Assembly (NCBI RefSeq): GCF_031180975.1
Contig: NZ_JAPSLI010000011.1
Span: forward strand, 57,076 to 121,075
Direction: 5' to 3'
Length of the DNA stretch: 64,000 bases
Source: Microbacterium sp.
GTDB taxonomy: Bacteria; Actinomycetota; Actinomycetes; Actinomycetales; Microbacteriaceae
Both the position numbers and the translations under genes were made by a program. This document shows, in pieces, positions 50,464 to 59,606 of this stretch. Within the stretch, counting starts at the first letter, position 1; the number at the start of each line of letters is the position of its first letter. The notes below the pieces were generated by a model, which was not told the origin of the DNA, did no database searches, and saw only the letters and a list, made by a program, of their open reading frames with translations.

Positions 50464-52995
50464 ATGACAGCGCGCCTCGACCCCTCCCTCCTCCGCGGCG
50501 CCGACCCGGATGCCGTCTACGCGGCGTTCGTGGAGTGGGCCGAGTCCACCGGCATCCGCCTCTATCCGGCGCAGGACGAGGCGGTCATCGAGATCGTCTC
50601 GGGGCAGAACCTGATCCTCAGCACGCCCACCGGCACGGGCAAGTCGCTGGTCGCGGTCGGAGCGCATTTCGCCGCCGTCGCGGAAGGCCGGCGCAGCTAC
50701 TACACCGCCCCGATCAAGGCGCTGGTCAGCGAGAAGTTCTTCGCGCTGGTCGACGTGTTCGGCCCGGAGAGCGTCGGGATGGTCACCCGCGACTCGGCCG
50801 TGAACCCGGACGCGCCCATCGTGTGCTGCACCGCCGAGATCCTCGCGAACCTCGCCCTGCGAGAGGGGGCGGATGCCGACGTCGGCCAGGTCGTGATGGA
50901 CGAGTTCCACTTCTACGGCGATCCGGACCGCGGCTGGGCCTGGCAGGTTCCGCTGCTGGAGCTGCCCCAGGCGCAGTTCGTGCTGATGTCCGCCACGCTC
51001 GGCGACGTGACGGCGCTGGCCGCCGACCTCACCCGCCGGACGGGACGCGAGACGGCGACGGTCACGGGCGTCGAGCGTCCGGTGCCTTTGCACTACTACT
51101 ACGCGACGACGCCGATCCACGAGACGATCGACGAGTTGCTGTCGACGGGACAGGCGCCGGTGTACATCGTGCACTTCTCCCAGGCCGCCGCCATGGAGCG
51201 GGCGCAAGCGCTCACCAGCGCGAAGGTCGCCACCCGCGAGCAGCGCGACGAGATCGCCGAGCTCATCGGCGGATTCCGCTTCACCACCGCGTTCGGGCGG
51301 ACGCTGTCGCGGCTGCTGCGGCTCGGCATCGGCGTGCACCACGCCGGCATGCTGCCGAAGTACCGCCGGCTGGTCGAGCAGCTCGCGCAGCGCGGGAAGC
51401 TGCGGGTCATCTGCGGCACCGACACGCTCGGCGTGGGCATCAACGTGCCGATCCGCACGGTGCTGCTGACCGCGCTGACCAAGTTCGACGGCACCCGGAT
51501 GCGGCAGCTGAACGCGCGCGAGTTCCACCAGATCGCCGGCCGCGCGGGGCGCGCCGGCTTCGACACGGCCGGCACGGTGGTCGCCCAGGCGCCGGAGCAC
51601 GAGACCGAGAACCTCGCCGCCATCCGCAAGGCGGGCGACGACCCGAAGAAGAAGCGGAAGATCATCCGCAAGAAGGCGCCCGACGGGTTCGTGTCGTGGG
51701 GCGAACCGTCGTTCAACAAGTTGATCGAATCCGAGCCCGAGACGCTGTCCTCGCACATGCAGATCACCAGCGCCATGATGCTGAACGTGATCGCTCGCGG
51801 CGGGGACGTGTTCGGCAATATGCGCCGATTGGTATACGACAACCACGAGCCGCGGACGCGGCAGCGTCTGCTCGCGCTGCGCGCGATCGGGATCTTCCGC
51901 ACGCTCGTGGAGTCCGGCGTCGTGGAGCGCCTTCCGATCGTTGAGCGAGCCGGAGGCGAGACGCCCACGGTGCGCCTCACCGTCGACCTCCAGCCGAACT
52001 TCGCGCTCAATCAGCCGCTGTCGCCGTTCGCGCTGGCGGCGTTCGAGCTGCTCGACCCGTCCGCGGCGACCTTCGCACTGGACGCGATCTCGATCATCGA
52101 GGCCACGCTCGACGACCCGCGCGCGATCCTCAGCCAGCAGGAGTTCCTCGCCAGGGGCGAGGCCGTCGCGGCGATGAAGGCCGAGGGCATCGAGTACGAC
52201 GAACGCATGGAGTTGCTGGAGCAGATCAGCTACCCGAAACCGCTCGAGGAGTTGCTCACCGCTGCGTTCGACGTGTTCGCCACCGCCCAGCCGTGGATCC
52301 GCGACTTCGAACTGCGACCCAAGTCGGTGGTGCGCGACATGTACGAGAGGGCCATGTCGTTCGGGGAATATGTCGCCTTCTACAAGGTCGCCCGTTCCGA
52401 GGGAGTGGTGCTGCGCTACCTCTCGGATGCTTACCGCGCGGCGTCCCAGACCATTCCCGAGCACCTGAAGACCGAGGACCTGCGCGACCTCATCGAGTGG
52501 CTGGGCGAGCTCGTGCGTCAGGTCGACTCGTCGCTGCTCGACGAATGGGAAGAGCTTGTCTCGGGAGCGATCGACGTGTCGAAGCACACGGATGAGCCGG
52601 TCGTCCCGCCTGCGCCGAAGCGGCTCACCACGAACGTGCGCGCGTTCCGCATCCTGGTCCGCAACGAGCTGTTCCGCCGGGTGCAGCTCGCTGCGCGCGA
52701 CGATCTCGACGCGCTCACCGAGCTCGACCCGTCGTTCGACGGCTGGGCAGACGCGCTGGATGCGTACTACGCCGAGCACGACGAGATCCGCACAGGTCCG
52801 GATGCCAGGAGCTCGGCGCTCCTGATCCTCGACGAGGCGCCGCACGAGCAGGCCGGCCGGGTATGGACCGCCCGCCAGATCCTCGACGACCCCGCCGGCC
52901 ACCACGACTGGGGCATCTCCGCCACCATCGACCTCGACGCCTCCGACGACGCGGGCGAGGCCAGCATCCAGGTGACCAACGTGACCCGCCTCTGA
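50464..52995 (+). CDS. Ski2/Mtr4-like DExH RNA helicase with DUF3516 domain
   Basis: 843 residues. ATP-dependent unwinding protein, probably acting on RNA. Motif I STPTGTGKSLVAVG, motif II DEFH (VVMDEFHFYGD), motif III SATL, motif VI QIAGRAGRAGF. A winged-helix and helical C-terminal half follow, the DUF3516 region of actinobacterial members. ATG 50464 is preceded by only a weak ribosome site. A fragment of the GTTGAGCGAGC palindrome family encodes residues about 491-500 in frame (IVERAGGETP). Confidence 0.92.
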   Translation: MTARLDPSLLRGADPDAVYAAFVEWAESTGIRLYPAQDEAVIEIVSGQNLILSTPTGTGKSLVAVGAHFAAVAEGRRSYYTAPIKALVSEKFFALVDVFGPESVGMVTRDSAVNPDAPIVCCTAEILANLALREGADADVGQVVMDEFHFYGDPDRGWAWQVPLLELPQAQFVLMSATLGDVTALAADLTRRTGRETATVTGVERPVPLHYYYATTPIHETIDELLSTGQAPVYIVHFSQAAAMERAQALTSAKVATREQRDEIAELIGGFRFTTAFGRTLSRLLRLGIGVHHAGMLPKYRRLVEQLAQRGKLRVICGTDTLGVGINVPIRTVLLTALTKFDGTRMRQLNAREFHQIAGRAGRAGFDTAGTVVAQAPEHETENLAAIRKAGDDPKKKRKIIRKKAPDGFVSWGEPSFNKLIESEPETLSSHMQITSAMMLNVIARGGDVFGNMRRLVYDNHEPRTRQRLLALRAIGIFRTLVESGVVERLPIVERAGGETPTVRLTVDLQPNFALNQPLSPFALAAFELLDPSAATFALDAISIIEATLDDPRAILSQQEFLARGEAVAAMKAEGIEYDERMELLEQISYPKPLEELLTAAFDVFATAQPWIRDFELRPKSVVRDMYERAMSFGEYVAFYKVARSEGVVLRYLSDAYRAASQTIPEHLKTEDLRDLIEWLGELVRQVDSSLLDEWEELVSGAIDVSKHTDEPVVPPAPKRLTTNVRAFRILVRNELFRRVQLAARDDLDALTELDPSFDGWADALDAYYAEHDEIRTGPDARSSALLILDEAPHEQAGRVWTARQILDDPAGHHDWGISATIDLDASDDAGEASIQVTNVTRL
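51936..51963. repeat. Palindrome-family fragment inside the helicase gene
   Basis: GATCGTTGAGCGAGC followed by CGGAGGCGAGACG is a variant of the repeat at 4066 and 10525, here translated in frame. Confidence 0.6.
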
Positions 52996-53016
52996 CCCCG
53001 TCCCCGTTCTCGTCCC

Positions 53017-53083
53017 GTTTGGGGCGGGTTTTCGCGTTTGGGGCGGTTGCCGTCCGCCCCAAACGCGAGAATCCGCCCCAAAC
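53017..53083. repeat. 67-bp double-palindrome element, left of the polar-amino-acid-type module
   Basis: 30-base arms (53017-53046 and 53054-53083) around a 7-base loop, rich in TTTGGGGCGG and CCGCCCCAAA. The same family lies at 59460-59525, with right arms differing at only one base. It sits 22 bases after the helicase stop, between convergent genes. Confidence 0.9.
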
Positions 53084-53123
53084 CCGGAAGATGAGGGCCG
53101 GAAGATGGGGTCGGACGAGAGGG

Positions 53124-54185
53124 TCAGCGGGCGGGGGCGGCGACGGAGCCGCGCTCGATCAGCTCCTGCGGGAGGGTGTGGACGGATGCCGGATGCGCGG
53201 CGCCCTCGATCCGGTCGATGAGCAGCCGGGTCGCCAGCGCGCCGAGCTCGCGCTCCGGCTGGGCGATGACGGTGATCCCGGGATCGGTGACCGAGGTCCA
53301 CGGGGCGTTGTCGAAGCCGACCAGCGAGATGTCGTCGGGGATGCGCAACCCGAGGTCGCGGATCGCGCGGAACGACTCGATCGCGATCACGCTGTCGGAC
53401 GCCACGATCGCCGTGACGGCACTCTCAGCCGTGATGAGTTCGGTCACCATACGACCGATCCCGTACGACGCGGCGCCGAAGCGCACGAACTCCAGCGGAT
53501 CGGCGATGCCGGCGGCGCGCAGCGCCGACGCGAACCCGACGACACGGTCGTCGATCACCGACGAACCGAGACCCGTGGTGAAGCTCAGCGTGTCGCCGGT
53601 CCACACCGCCCGGGGGCCGACCGGGTCCGGCTCCTCCAGCGTGGACACGTACGCGATGCGCCGGTGCCCGGCGTCCAGCAGCACCTGGGCGAGGCGCCGC
53701 GCGCCGTCGCGGTTCGCGGCGACCACGGCATCCGCGTCGAAGTCGTGCACGAGCCGGTCGAAGAACACCACCGGCCGCCCGGCGTCGGCGATCCCACCGT
53801 AGATGCCAGGTACGAGCGACGATGTCGGCGCGATGAGCAGGCCGTCGACGCGCTTGGCGAGCTGCACCTCGATCGCCTTGCGCTCGGCCTCGAGATGCTC
53901 ACGCGAGTTGGAGAGGATCAGGTCGTACCCGGCCTCCTCGGCGACGTCCGCTGCTCCGCGCGTCGCCTGCGCGAACGCCGGGTTCTCGATGTCACCGACG
54001 ATGATCCCGATCGTGTTCGACCGGCCGGTGCTCATGCTGCGGGCCACTTCGTTCGGCCGGTAGCCGAGCTCCTCCGCCGCCGCACGGACCCGCTCCCGCA
54101 CCTTCGCGCTGACCGCGCCGTAGTCGCCGAGCGCACGCGCCGCGGTCGCCTTCGAGACGCCCGCGCGGCTCGCCACATCGGCCAC
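53124..54185 (-). CDS. LacI-family repressor of the polar-amino-acid-type module
   Basis: 353 residues from a GTG at 54185, preceded by GGAGGGG eight bases upstream, giving the normal VADVASRAGVSKATAARALG start. The frame is open further to an ATG at 54383, which would add 66 residues with repeats of VGLVGEPRRE coded by tandem DNA (54223-54335); whether that tail is translated is unclear. The sensor domain has the usual NTIGIIVGDIENPAFAQATR and SLVGFDNAPWTSVTDPGIT. The operator is probably the palindrome at 54461. Confidence 0.88.
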   Translation of the reverse strand: MADVASRAGVSKATAARALGDYGAVSAKVRERVRAAAEELGYRPNEVARSMSTGRSNTIGIIVGDIENPAFAQATRGAADVAEEAGYDLILSNSREHLEAERKAIEVQLAKRVDGLLIAPTSSLVPGIYGGIADAGRPVVFFDRLVHDFDADAVVAANRDGARRLAQVLLDAGHRRIAYVSTLEEPDPVGPRAVWTGDTLSFTTGLGSSVIDDRVVGFASALRAAGIADPLEFVRFGAASYGIGRMVTELITAESAVTAIVASDSVIAIESFRAIRDLGLRIPDDISLVGFDNAPWTSVTDPGITVIAQPERELGALATRLLIDRIEGAAHPASVHTLPQELIERGSVAAPAR

Positions 54186-54418
54186 CGTCGCGCCCCTCCG
54201 CGGCTCCACGCGACCTGCCTCACGCCGCGGCTCGCCCACAAGACCGACGGTTTCGCGCCGCGGCTCGCCCACAAGACCGACCGCCTCGCGGACGGCATCG
54301 CGCCGCGCCACGCCCGCAAGACCCGCCGCCTCGCCCGTCTTCCGCTCCCGCGCGTCCTCGCGCTGTTCGCTGCCTGCGGCCACCGACCGCCTCCTCTGTC
54401 TTCGTCCGACTCAGCCTA

Positions 54419-54478
54419 TTGACGTGTCGGCGCTGCGCATGTATTCTCCTGGAAACCCCGATTGAGACCGGTCTCAAT
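54419..54478 (+). promoter_or_regulatory. Promoter and LacI operator of the polar-amino-acid-type operon
   Basis: TTGACG (54419-54424), exactly 17 bases, TATTCT (54442-54447). ATTGAGACCGGTCTCAAT (54461-54478) is a perfect 18-bp palindrome placed just after the expected transcription start. The rest of 54186-54546 holds tandem GC-rich repeats that may encode an extension of the LacI protein. Confidence 0.85.
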
Positions 54479-54546
54479 TCTAGACGAGACCAATGAGGCT
54501 CCGAAAGCCTCCCGACAACGCAGTCCCCCAAGAGAGGAGCCACACC

Positions 54547-55425
54547 GTGGCCAAGAAGTTCCCGTTCCGCCGCGTCGCGGTCGCCGCCGCGGTCGCCGGA
54601 ATGCTCGCACTCACCGCGTGCGGCCAGAGCGGCAGCCCCGAGTCGACCGGCGAGGCCGGCGACGACAACCCGTACGGCCTGATCACCCCCGGTCAGATCC
54701 GGGTCGCCAGCCTCGGCGACGCCAAGCCGTACACCTTCACCGACGAGAGCGGCGAGTTCACCGGCTTCGACGTCGAGCTGTTCCGCGATGTCGCGGAGCG
54801 CATCGGCATCGAGGATGTCGTCTTCACCGGACAGGACTTCTCCGGCCTGCTCGCCGCAGTCGCCAACGGCCAGTTCGACGTGGGCGTCGCGGCCATCGGC
54901 ATCACCGACGAGCGCAAGCAGACCGTCGACTTCAGCGACGGCTACCTGGCCGGCTACCTGACCGTGATGGCCAGCCCCGACTCCGACATTACCGACGAGG
55001 ACAGCCTCGCCGGCAAGCGCCTCGGCGTCGTGCAGGGCACACTGCAGGAGGCCTACGCCGTGAAGAACTTCACCGAGACAGAGCTGGTGCGCTTCCCCGA
55101 CAACAACGCCGCCATCTCGGCCGTGAACAGCGGGTCCATCGACGCGCACTTCCTCGACTACGAGGCGGCCAAGGAGTACGCCGCCCAGTACGGGCTGGAG
55201 AACGCGATCGACATCCCGTCGTTCGACGCCCCGGCCGGCTTTGCGATCGCCAAGGGCAAGGACGAGTTCAAGAAGGCCCTGAACGAGGCCCTGCATGCAG
55301 CCATGGAGGACGGCACCTGGAAGGAGCTGTACCAGAAGTGGTTCCCCGGCTCGCCGATGCCCGAGCAGTACCTCCCCAGCGACGAGCAGGGCGAGGACGC
55401 CGAGCAGACCGAGGGCGGCGAGTAA
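54547..55425 (+). CDS. Polar amino acid-type ABC transporter substrate-binding lipoprotein
   Basis: 292 residues from a GTG at 54547, with AGAGGAG eight bases upstream. Lipobox LALTAC. A cluster F family 3 binding domain: [40 protein letters not shown] and [12 protein letters not shown]. These bind amino acids or related compounds such as opines. Control by a LacI repressor, normally a sugar sensor, suggests a sugar-like or sugar-amino ligand. Confidence 0.9.
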   Translation: MAKKFPFRRVAVAAAVAGMLALTACGQSGSPESTGEAGDDNPYGLITPGQIRVASLGDAKPYTFTDESGEFTGFDVELFRDVAERIGIEDVVFTGQDFSGLLAAVANGQFDVGVAAIGITDERKQTVDFSDGYLAGYLTVMASPDSDITDEDSLAGKRLGVVQGTLQEAYAVKNFTETELVRFPDNNAAISAVNSGSIDAHFLDYEAAKEYAAQYGLENAIDIPSFDAPAGFAIAKGKDEFKKALNEALHAAMEDGTWKELYQKWFPGSPMPEQYLPSDEQGEDAEQTEGGE

Positions 55426-55437
55426 CCACCTCGTCGT

Positions 55438-55532
55438 GTGCGGGCCCCGGCCCGGCATCCGGCTCACGCTCCGGCATCCTGCCCCGCCCGGCTCACGCCG
55501 GCTCGCGCCGAAGCTGACGCCGGGGCCCGCAC
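55438..55532 (+). promoter_or_regulatory. Intercistronic stem after the binding-protein gene
   Basis: GTGCGGGCCCCGGC (55438-55451) and GCCGGGGCCCGCAC (55519-55532) are a perfect 14-bp inverted repeat enclosing further GC-rich hairpins. It is placed to uncouple binding-protein and permease expression. Confidence 0.65.
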
Positions 55533-55550
55533 CCCCGAAGGGAGATCCTC

Positions 55551-56336
55551 ATGGACTGGCTCGACAACATCATCAAAACGTTCTTCGATTTCGAGGCGAT
55601 GCTGCAGGTGCTGCCGCAGCTGCTCGGAACGGGACTGGTGAACACCCTGGTCATCTCGGTGTTCGCCACGCTGCTGGGCATCGTGATCGGCATGATCCTG
55701 GCGATCATGGGCGTCGCCCACACCCCCTGGCTGCGCGTGCCCGCCCGCATCTACACCGACATCTTCCGCGGCCTGCCCGCGATCCTCACCATCCTGCTGA
55801 TCGGGCAGGGCTTCGCCCGGATGAGCCAGCAGATCTTCGGCCCGTCCCCGTACCCGCTCGGCATCCTCGCGCTCAGCCTCATCGCCGGCGCCTACATCGG
55901 CGAGATCTTTCGCGCCGGCATCCAGTCGGTCGAGCGCGGCCAGCTCGAAGCCTGCCGCGCCCTGGGCATGACCTACGGCTCCGCGATGCGCCTGGTCGTC
56001 GTCCCGCAGGGCATCCGCCGGGTCCTTCCCGCCCTGGTGAACCAGTTCATCGCGATCGTGAAGGACTCCTCCCTGGTGTACTTCCTGGGCCTGCTGGTCA
56101 GCGAGCGCGAACTGTTCCGCGTCGGCCAGGACGCCGCGGTGCTCAGCGGCAACCTGTCCCCGCTGGTCGCCGCCGGCGTGTTCTACCTGGTCATCACCGT
56201 CCCGCTGACCCACCTGGTGAACTACTTCGACAACCGGTTCCGCACCGGACGCCGCAAGGCCACCGCCCCCAAGAGCGGCCTGGAAGAGGTCGCCGAGACG
56301 CTGAGCCCCACCCTCACCCGAGGAGAGAACACGTGA
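55551..56336 (+). CDS. Polar amino acid-type ABC transporter permease
   Basis: 261 residues, HisM/GlnP family with five or six membrane segments. The EAA loop reads [20 protein letters not shown] followed by PQGIRRVLP. An AAGGGAGA ribosome site precedes the ATG. Only one permease gene is present, so it probably forms a homodimer. GTGA overlap with the ATPase gene. Confidence 0.92.
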   Translation: MDWLDNIIKTFFDFEAMLQVLPQLLGTGLVNTLVISVFATLLGIVIGMILAIMGVAHTPWLRVPARIYTDIFRGLPAILTILLIGQGFARMSQQIFGPSPYPLGILALSLIAGAYIGEIFRAGIQSVERGQLEACRALGMTYGSAMRLVVVPQGIRRVLPALVNQFIAIVKDSSLVYFLGLLVSERELFRVGQDAAVLSGNLSPLVAAGVFYLVITVPLTHLVNYFDNRFRTGRRKATAPKSGLEEVAETLSPTLTRGENT

Positions 56337-57103
56337 CCTACACATCCCCGCAGCCCGTCACCGACGGACGCTTCTACGAGGGCTCCCGGCTGCACATCGA
56401 GAACCTCGTCATGGCCTACGGCGACGTCGACGTCATCCGCGACGTCACCATCAACGTCGAACCCGGCACCACCACCTGCATCATCGGCCCCTCCGGATCC
56501 GGCAAGTCCACGCTGCTGCGCGGCGTGAACCGCCTCCACGAGCCCAAAGCCGGGCGCATCCAGCTCGCCGACGACGACGCCCTCGCGCTCAAGCCCGACG
56601 TGCTGCGCCGCCGGGTCGGGCTGGTGTTCCAGCACTTCAACCTCTTCCCCGACCACACCGCCCTGCAGAACGTCGCGCTCGCCCTGCGCAACGTCAAGCG
56701 GATGCCGAAGGGCGAGGCCGAACGCATCGCCCTGGCCCGCCTCACCGAGGTCGGCCTTGCCGAACGCGCCGACCATCGCCCCCGCGACCTCTCCGGAGGC
56801 CAGCAGCAGCGCGTCGCGATCGCCCGCGCCCTCGCAATGGAACCCGAAGTCATGCTCTTCGACGAGGCCACCAGCGCCCTCGACCCCGAGCTCGTCAAGG
56901 GCGTTCTCAATCTGATGGCCGAGCTCGCCCAGCGCGGCATGACGATGCTCGTCGTCACCCACGAGATGGGCTTCGCCCGCAAGGTCGCCGACCAGGTCGT
57001 CTTCATGGACGAGGGCAAGGTCGTCGAGGCCGGCACCCCCGACCAGATCTTCGACGACCCGCACAGCGACCGCCTGAAGCTCTTCCTCTCGGAGGTGCTG
57101 TGA
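56333..57103 (+). CDS. Polar amino acid-type ABC transporter ATPase
   Basis: 256 residues from a GTG at 56333. Walker [15 protein letters not shown], the Q loop in [20 protein letters not shown], signature [15 protein letters not shown], Walker [15 protein letters not shown], His in [15 protein letters not shown]. All motifs are of the GlnQ/HisP type. Coupled on both sides by overlapping start/stop codons. Confidence 0.94.
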   Translation: MTYTSPQPVTDGRFYEGSRLHIENLVMAYGDVDVIRDVTINVEPGTTTCIIGPSGSGKSTLLRGVNRLHEPKAGRIQLADDDALALKPDVLRRRVGLVFQHFNLFPDHTALQNVALALRNVKRMPKGEAERIALARLTEVGLAERADHRPRDLSGGQQQRVAIARALAMEPEVMLFDEATSALDPELVKGVLNLMAELAQRGMTMLVVTHEMGFARKVADQVVFMDEGKVVEAGTPDQIFDDPHSDRLKLFLSEVL

Positions 57104-58191
57104 TGACGGGTGCCGCATCGCGGCCGATCCGCACCGCAGTGGTCGGGTTCGGCGTCTCGGGGCGGGTGTTCCACAGCCCGTTCCTCGCCGCCGACCCGGC
57201 ATACTCGCTGGACGCGATCGTCACGGCCGACCCGGAGCGGGCGGCGGATGCCGCGAAGCGGTACCCCACGGCATCCGTCCTGGCATCCGTCGAGGAGGCG
57301 CTGGAGCGCGCCGCAGATCTCGACCTGCTCGTGATCGGCACGCCGCCCGCCACTCACGCCGGCATCGCGACGGCGGCGCTGGATGCCGGTCTGGACGTGG
57401 TCGTCGACAAGCCGTTCACGGTGACGTCGACCGAGGGCCGCGAACTGATCGCCCACGCCGAGCGGCGGGGCCGCCGGCTGACCGTGTTCCAGAACCGGCG
57501 CTGGGACGGCGACTTCATCACCGTGCGCGACCTGGTCGAGACCGGCCGCCTCGGCGCGGTGCGCCGTTTCGAGTCGCGGTTCGAGTGGTACAAGCCCGAG
57601 ATCCGCGCGAGCTGGAAGGCCGAGGCCACGGCCGCGCAGGGCGGCGGCATCCTGTTCGATCTCGGCACGCATCTGATCGACCAGGCCGTGCAGCTGTTCG
57701 GCCCGGTCGCCGAAGCGCGCGCCGAGCTCGCTGTGAACCGGCCGGGCGGCGTGGCCGACGACGACGCGTTCGTCGCGCTGCGGCACACGTCGGGCACCAT
57801 CTCGCACCTCTGGATGAACTCGCTGGCCCCGCAGTTCGGCCCGCGGTTCCACGTGCTCGGCTCGCAGAGCGGCTACACCAGCCACGGTCTGGACGGGCAG
57901 GAGGCCGCGCTCGGCGCAGGCGCCTCTCCGGCCGACGAGGACTACGGCGTCACGCCGCCGGAGCGCTGGGGCGTGTTCGGCGTCGAAGGGTCGCTGGAGC
58001 CTCTGCCCACCGTCCGCGGCGACTACGGGGCGTTCTACCGCGCCCTCGCCGACAGCATCCGCGGCGGCTCCCCGCTGCCCGTCGACCCGGCCGACTCCGT
58101 CGGCGTGCTCGAACTCATCGAGCGCCTGCACGAGGAGACCCCTCTGCACCGCGCCGACGACCTCACCACCATGAACGAAGGACAACGATGA
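57103..58191 (+). CDS. Gfo/Idh/MocA-family oxidoreductase
   Basis: 362 residues from ATG 57103 (TGATG with the ATPase stop, GGAGG seven bases upstream). The N-terminal Rossmann motif is VVGFGVSGRVFHSPFLA, with the DKPFTVTSTEGRELI motif (catalytic Lys) and the GGGILFDLGTHLIDQAV segment (catalytic His region) of the family. It oxidises or reduces sugars, inositols or imino compounds with NAD(P). Coupled to the next gene by ATGA. Together with the FAD enzyme it probably processes the imported compound. Confidence 0.9.
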   Translation: MTGAASRPIRTAVVGFGVSGRVFHSPFLAADPAYSLDAIVTADPERAADAAKRYPTASVLASVEEALERAADLDLLVIGTPPATHAGIATAALDAGLDVVVDKPFTVTSTEGRELIAHAERRGRRLTVFQNRRWDGDFITVRDLVETGRLGAVRRFESRFEWYKPEIRASWKAEATAAQGGGILFDLGTHLIDQAVQLFGPVAEARAELAVNRPGGVADDDAFVALRHTSGTISHLWMNSLAPQFGPRFHVLGSQSGYTSHGLDGQEAALGAGASPADEDYGVTPPERWGVFGVEGSLEPLPTVRGDYGAFYRALADSIRGGSPLPVDPADSVGVLELIERLHEETPLHRADDLTTMNEGQR

Positions 58192-59366
58192 GCAACCAGA
58201 CTCCTGCCCACGTCGCCGTCATCGGCGGCGGCATCCTCGGCACCTCCACGGCCGCGCACCTGGCGCGCGCCGGCGCGCAGGTGACCCTCGTCACCGCCGG
58301 GAAGCTCGCCGACGGGGCGTCAGGTCGCTCGATCGCCTGGCTGAACTCGTCCGGCGACCGGTCGGCCGCGTACCACTACCTGCGTCTGATCGCGATCGAC
58401 CGCTACCGCACGTGGGCGGCCCGTCACCCCGAAAGCGGCGCCTACCTGCGCTTCGACGGCGCGCTGAAGTGGGCCGGCCCCGACGAGAGCTTCCGCGAGA
58501 CGTTCGCGTTCGAGCGGGCCGGCGGGTACGACGCGATCTGGATCGACCGCGCGCAGGTGCCGTCCTACGCGCCCGACGTGAACCCGGATGCCGTCGCCGA
58601 CGAGGGTGCGATCTACAACCCCGGTGAGGGTTGGGTGAACCTGCCCGACATGATCGCCGCCCTCGCCGCCGAGGCGCGCGCGAACGGCGCGACGATCGTC
58701 GAGGATGCCGGAGACGCGCGCGTCGACGTGCAGGATGGAACGGTCGCCGGCGTGATCCTCGGCGACGGCTCGCGCCTGGCCGCGGACCGCGTCGTGCTCG
58801 CCACCGGCCCCGGCGTGCCGGCGCAGCTCGCCGAGCTGGGCGTGACGGTTCCGGACGCCTCCCCCGCGGCCTTCGTGCTGTTCACCGACCCGGTGCCGGA
58901 GCTGAACGTGCGCACCGTGCTGAACACGCCGCGGGTGGCGGTGCGTCCGACGCCCGACGGCCGGCTGGTACTGGATGCCGGATGGGCCGAGGAGTCCATC
59001 GTCGTCGGCGACGACGGCTCGATCACCGTGCCCGACGAGTCGGTGCAGGGTCTGCTGGACGAGGCGTCGAAGGTGCTGGCCGGCGCGCCGGTGCTCACCG
59101 CGAGCCGCGTGGGCGCCGGGTGGAAGCCGATCCCCGGCGACGGCGACCCGGTGGCCGGCGCGGTGCCCGGCATCGACGGGCTGTTCACGCTGTTCACCCA
59201 CTCGGGCGCGACGCTCGGCCTGATCCTCGGCGAGCTGATGGCCGAGCAGGTGCTCACCGGCACCCCGTCGCCCGTGCTGGCGTCGTTCCAGATCGACCGG
59301 TTCTCCTCCGACGCGCAGCCGAAGCAGGTCGGCACGGACGCCTGGGCCCCCGTCCCGCAGCGCTGA
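58188..59366 (+). CDS. FAD-dependent amine/amino-acid oxidoreductase (DAO family)
   Basis: 392 residues. The FAD site is VAVIGGGILGTSTAAHLARA; the C-terminal GWKPIPGDGDPVAGAVPGID and THSGATLGLILGELMAEQVL fit glycine-oxidase, sarcosine-oxidase or amadoriase relatives. It oxidises a secondary or primary amine of the substrate. It is the last gene of the LacI-controlled operon. A sugar-amine such as an Amadori product or opine would fit the set, but this is inference. Confidence 0.88.
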   Translation: MSNQTPAHVAVIGGGILGTSTAAHLARAGAQVTLVTAGKLADGASGRSIAWLNSSGDRSAAYHYLRLIAIDRYRTWAARHPESGAYLRFDGALKWAGPDESFRETFAFERAGGYDAIWIDRAQVPSYAPDVNPDAVADEGAIYNPGEGWVNLPDMIAALAAEARANGATIVEDAGDARVDVQDGTVAGVILGDGSRLAADRVVLATGPGVPAQLAELGVTVPDASPAAFVLFTDPVPELNVRTVLNTPRVAVRPTPDGRLVLDAGWAEESIVVGDDGSITVPDESVQGLLDEASKVLAGAPVLTASRVGAGWKPIPGDGDPVAGAVPGIDGLFTLFTHSGATLGLILGELMAEQVLTGTPSPVLASFQIDRFSSDAQPKQVGTDAWAPVPQR

Positions 59367-59385
59367 CCCCCCCCCGAACGCGCCT

Positions 59386-59441
59386 CCACCCGGGTTCCCG
59401 ACGTCCACCCGGGTTCCCGACGTCCACCCGGGTTCCCGACC
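59386..59441. repeat. Three tandem 19-bp repeats
   Basis: CCACCCGGGTTCCCGACGT repeats at 59386, 59405 and 59424 (last copy diverges at the end), immediately after the oxidoreductase stop. Confidence 0.85.
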
Positions 59442-59459
59442 TCCCGGCATCCATCCCGG

Positions 59460-59525
59460 GTTTGGGGCGGATTCTCGACTTTGGGGCGGTTCTCACCGCC
59501 CCGAACGCGAGAATCCGCCCCAAAC
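59460..59525. repeat. 66-bp double-palindrome element, right of the polar-amino-acid-type module
   Basis: 30-base arms 59460-59489 and 59496-59525 around a 6-base loop. Same TTTGGGGCGG family and orientation as 53017-53083. Confidence 0.9.
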
Positions 59526-59606
59526 GCCTCTCGGGCTGTCGGGGTGCGCACGGGATGTCGCCGCCCGGGCGTATCGTCGCTGGCAGGGGAAGATACGGAG
59601 GGTCAC

